From SIG447 sp045577075 (lineage in GTDB: Bacteria; Bacillota; Clostridia; UMGS1883; UMGS1540), in NCBI GenBank assembly GCA_045577075.1, contig JAZNHR010000034.1, forward strand, positions 1 to 41,358: DNA of 41,358 nt. Reading direction: 5' to 3'. Each line of letters begins with the position of its first letter. Within the stretch, counting starts at the first letter, position 1. Positions 39,484-41,358 of the stretch are shown piece by piece. The notes beneath the pieces were generated by a model, which ran no database searches, was not told the origin of the DNA, and saw nothing but the letters and a program-made list of their open reading frames with translations. The position numbers and the translations under genes are program-made.

Positions 39484-41358
39484 TTATTTTTCTTCCAATG
39501 CTTTTTTAAGAAGGTCTGCCATGGTAGTGGCACCCGTCTCCTGCTTTTGCATATATTTTTGTACGTCTTTGCGGCTGACCTTGCTTGCCCGATTTTCTGA
39601 AAGGCGTTTTTCAAGGGAAGCCGCCTTTTCGCGGTAGCCGCATCGGCAGACGTATATTTTCTTGTCGCCCGTGCCGAACAGCTCTAATTTTTTCGAACAG
39701 TTGGGGCATCTGGCGTTTGTTTCCATGCTTATGTTTTCCCTGTGTCCGCATTCTCGATTGGAACAAACGAGCATTTTGCCTTTCTTTCCTTTGACCTCCA
39801 GCATCCGCTCGCCGCATTTTGTGCACCGTGTATTCGTCAGATTTTCATGGCGGTAGGTGGCAGTCGAGTCCTTAACGTTTGCCACGAGCGCGGCGGCATA
39901 GGCGCGGATTTCCTTTATAAATGCGTCCTTTTGGAGGCTGCCGGTACGAATATTTTCAAGCTTTTGTTCCCACGCGGCGGTAAGCAGGGGCGCCTTTAAA
40001 TCCGACGGGACAAGGCCGATTAGCTGCATCCCCTTTTCCGTGGGCACAATGTGCTTGCCGTCGGGCTTTTCCATATAAAAGGTATTATATAATTTCTCGA
40101 TAATGTCCGCGCGTGTTGCCGGCGTGCCGAGACCGCCGCCGATAAAGGCGCGCATATCGCGGTTTTCAATAAATTTCGCCGGATTTTCCATGGCGGACAA
40201 AAGCGTTGCCTCGGTGTACCGTTGGGGCGGCGTGGTTTTCTGCGCCTTTAGCTGATAGGCACCGGCGGTAAACGTTGCGCCCTTTTCAATTTTGGGCAGG
40301 CTCTGCTCGCTTTCTTCTTCCTCCTCTTTAAGGTTTTGCACGCTGCGCCAGCCTAAAGAGGTGACCTCTCTGCCCGTTGCCACAAACCGTTCACCCTCGC
40401 ACTCCGCCTCGGTTTTAACGGAAAGATAGGTATAGGCAGGGAAAAAGCAGGTCACAAAGCGGCGGACAACCAGACTATAAATTTTCGCCTCGTCCGCAGA
40501 GAAGGCGGCGGTGTCCACAAATTCTTCCGTGGGAATAATAGCGTGGTGGTCGCTTACCTTTTGATTGTTGACACACGCCTTTGAAATTCCATACCCGTTT
40601 TTGCGAATTTCTGCTAAAAACGGCTGGAGAGAAGGGAGGCGAATCGTGCGAAGCCGCTCGGAAAGAGTGGGGACGATGTCCTCCGTTAAATAGCGGGAGT
40701 CCGTCCTGGGATACGTCAGCGCCTTGTGCCGCTCGTATAGGGACTGCATAAGCTTTAGCGTCTCCTTCGGGGAAAAGCCGTGCTGGGCGTTTGCGTCCCG
40801 CTGCAGCTCCGTCAAGTCATAAAGCAGGGGCGGCTGCACGGTTTTCTTCGTGTTTTTCACGTCCGTAATTGTAAAGGTGCCCCCTTGGATTTTCTTTGCC
40901 AGGGCTTCTGCCGCCTCTTTCTCAAAAATGGCGGCCTGGCCTTCTTTGTCCCGGTAGGACACAAAAAAGCCCCCAAGGTCTGCCCGAAGGGTGTAGTATT
41001 CGCGGGGCGTAAAGCTCTGAATTTCTTTCTCGCGCTGCACAATCAGGGCAAGGGTAGGCGTGTGCACTCTGCCTGCGGAAAGCTGTGCGCCGCATTTACA
41101 GGTAAGTGCCCTTGTGGTATTTAGCCCCACCAGCCAGTCCGCCTCCGCGCGCGCCTGTGCGGCGTGGTACAGGGTGTCATAGTCCTTTCCGGGGGCGAGA
41201 TTTTGAAAGCCTTCCATAATCGCCTTTTTCGTTTGGGAAGAAATCCAAAGGCGGCGAATTGGTTTTTTACAGCCGGCTTTTTCTAAAATCCACCGCGCCA
41301 CAAGCTCGCCTTCGCGTCCGGCGTCGGTAGCGATAATCACGTCATCCACTTCTTTGCT
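39484..41358 (-). CDS. topB: DNA topoisomerase III, 5' end beyond the window
   Basis: A partial type IA topoisomerase; 625 codons with stop are visible and the frame runs open through the right edge. The missing part is the first half of TOPRIM. The visible TOPRIM end is IIATDAGREGELVARWI. The gate has the catalytic Tyr in ALTYPRTDSRYLTEDIV, and QKVSDHHAIIPTEEF and FIGGGLGTPATRADIIEKLY follow the TopB pattern. The C-terminus has two zinc ribbons: CTKCGERM with CSNREC, and CPNCSKKL with CRC. It relaxes and decatenates DNA by single-strand passage. The chain ends 11 bp before uvrA. TopA is less likely because of the YPRTDSRYL and SDHHAIIPT forms. Confidence 0.93.
   Translation of the reverse strand, partial: SKEVDDVIIATDAGREGELVARWILEKAGCKKPIRRLWISSQTKKAIMEGFQNLAPGKDYDTLYHAAQARAEADWLVGLNTTRALTCKCGAQLSAGRVHTPTLALIVQREKEIQSFTPREYYTLRADLGGFFVSYRDKEGQAAIFEKEAAEALAKKIQGGTFTITDVKNTKKTVQPPLLYDLTELQRDANAQHGFSPKETLKLMQSLYERHKALTYPRTDSRYLTEDIVPTLSERLRTIRLPSLQPFLAEIRKNGYGISKACVNNQKVSDHHAIIPTEEFVDTAAFSADEAKIYSLVVRRFVTCFFPAYTYLSVKTEAECEGERFVATGREVTSLGWRSVQNLKEEEEESEQSLPKIEKGATFTAGAYQLKAQKTTPPQRYTEATLLSAMENPAKFIENRDMRAFIGGGLGTPATRADIIEKLYNTFYMEKPDGKHIVPTEKGMQLIGLVPSDLKAPLLTAAWEQKLENIRTGSLQKDAFIKEIRAYAAALVANVKDSTATYRHENLTNTRCTKCGERMLEVKGKKGKMLVCSNRECGHRENISMETNARCPNCSKKLELFGTGDKKIYVCRCGYREKAASLEKRLSENRASKVSRKDVQKYMQKQETGATTMADLLKKALEEK

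Overview
The window is a chromosomal replication-origin neighbourhood of a low-to-mid GC Gram-positive bacterium, most likely an endospore-forming member of the Clostridia. The grounds are an intact block dnaA-dnaN-yaaA-recF-remB-gyrB-gyrA in Firmicute order, the Firmicute regulators RemB, WhiA and YvcK, a SipL-like DUF3794/LysM spore-coat protein (a clostridial marker), type III pantothenate kinase, an ECF-type vitamin transporter subunit, and strong AAGGAG-type ribosome binding sites. I see no phage, insertion sequence, plasmid or CRISPR, so this is mostly core genome.

Layout. 1-310: two tandem ~112-bp structured repeats followed by tRNA-Glu(UUC) on the minus strand with its own promoter. 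383-4923 (minus): parA-parB, a small membrane coiled-coil protein, serS and a CapA-like phosphoesterase, all reading away from the origin. 4924-5357: a compact intergenic region with two perfect parS palindromes, the parA promoter (its -35 lies inside a parS), the dnaA promoter and a cluster of DnaA boxes. 5358-13851 (plus): dnaA, a second DnaA-box cluster with a DnaA-trio-like element, dnaN, the S4 protein, recF, remB, gyrB and gyrA. 13921-23944 (plus): yvcK, a DUF3798 lipoprotein, pgeF, an orphan peptide-type substrate-binding lipoprotein, DUF1015, whiA, a small membrane ORF, sipL, an unlisted 43-codon ORF, an unrecognised 225-aa protein and greA. 24054-28128 (minus): a tight six-gene operon acpP-rnc-radical SAM-HAD-rluA-like-rnhA. 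28402-32032 (plus): polA-coaE-lytic transglycosylase. 32061-33767 (minus): a YyaL/DUF255 protein. 33850-36595 (plus): coaX, an ECF S-component and a STAS-less SulP transporter. 36635-41358 (minus): topB (5' end outside the window) and uvrA.

How the parts fit. The origin module carries initiation (DnaA, DnaN), segregation (ParA, ParB, parS), topology (gyrase; Topo III further out) and recombination/repair (RecF, PolA, UvrA). On both sides of the origin the first genes read in the direction of the fork. Most promoters I can read are TTG-type -35 boxes exactly 17 bp from TATAAT or TATACT. Bidirectional hairpins with T-runs close the three convergent junctions (23956, 32036, 36598).

I did not find a clear new defence or mobile system. 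The most interesting material is the unusually compact parAB/oriC junction, the DnaA-trio-like element, the tandem repeats beside tRNA-Glu, the sipL-linked small and unknown ORFs, and drug-pocket substitutions in both gyrase subunits. Intergenic stretches are all below 300 bp except 4924-5357, whose contents are described.
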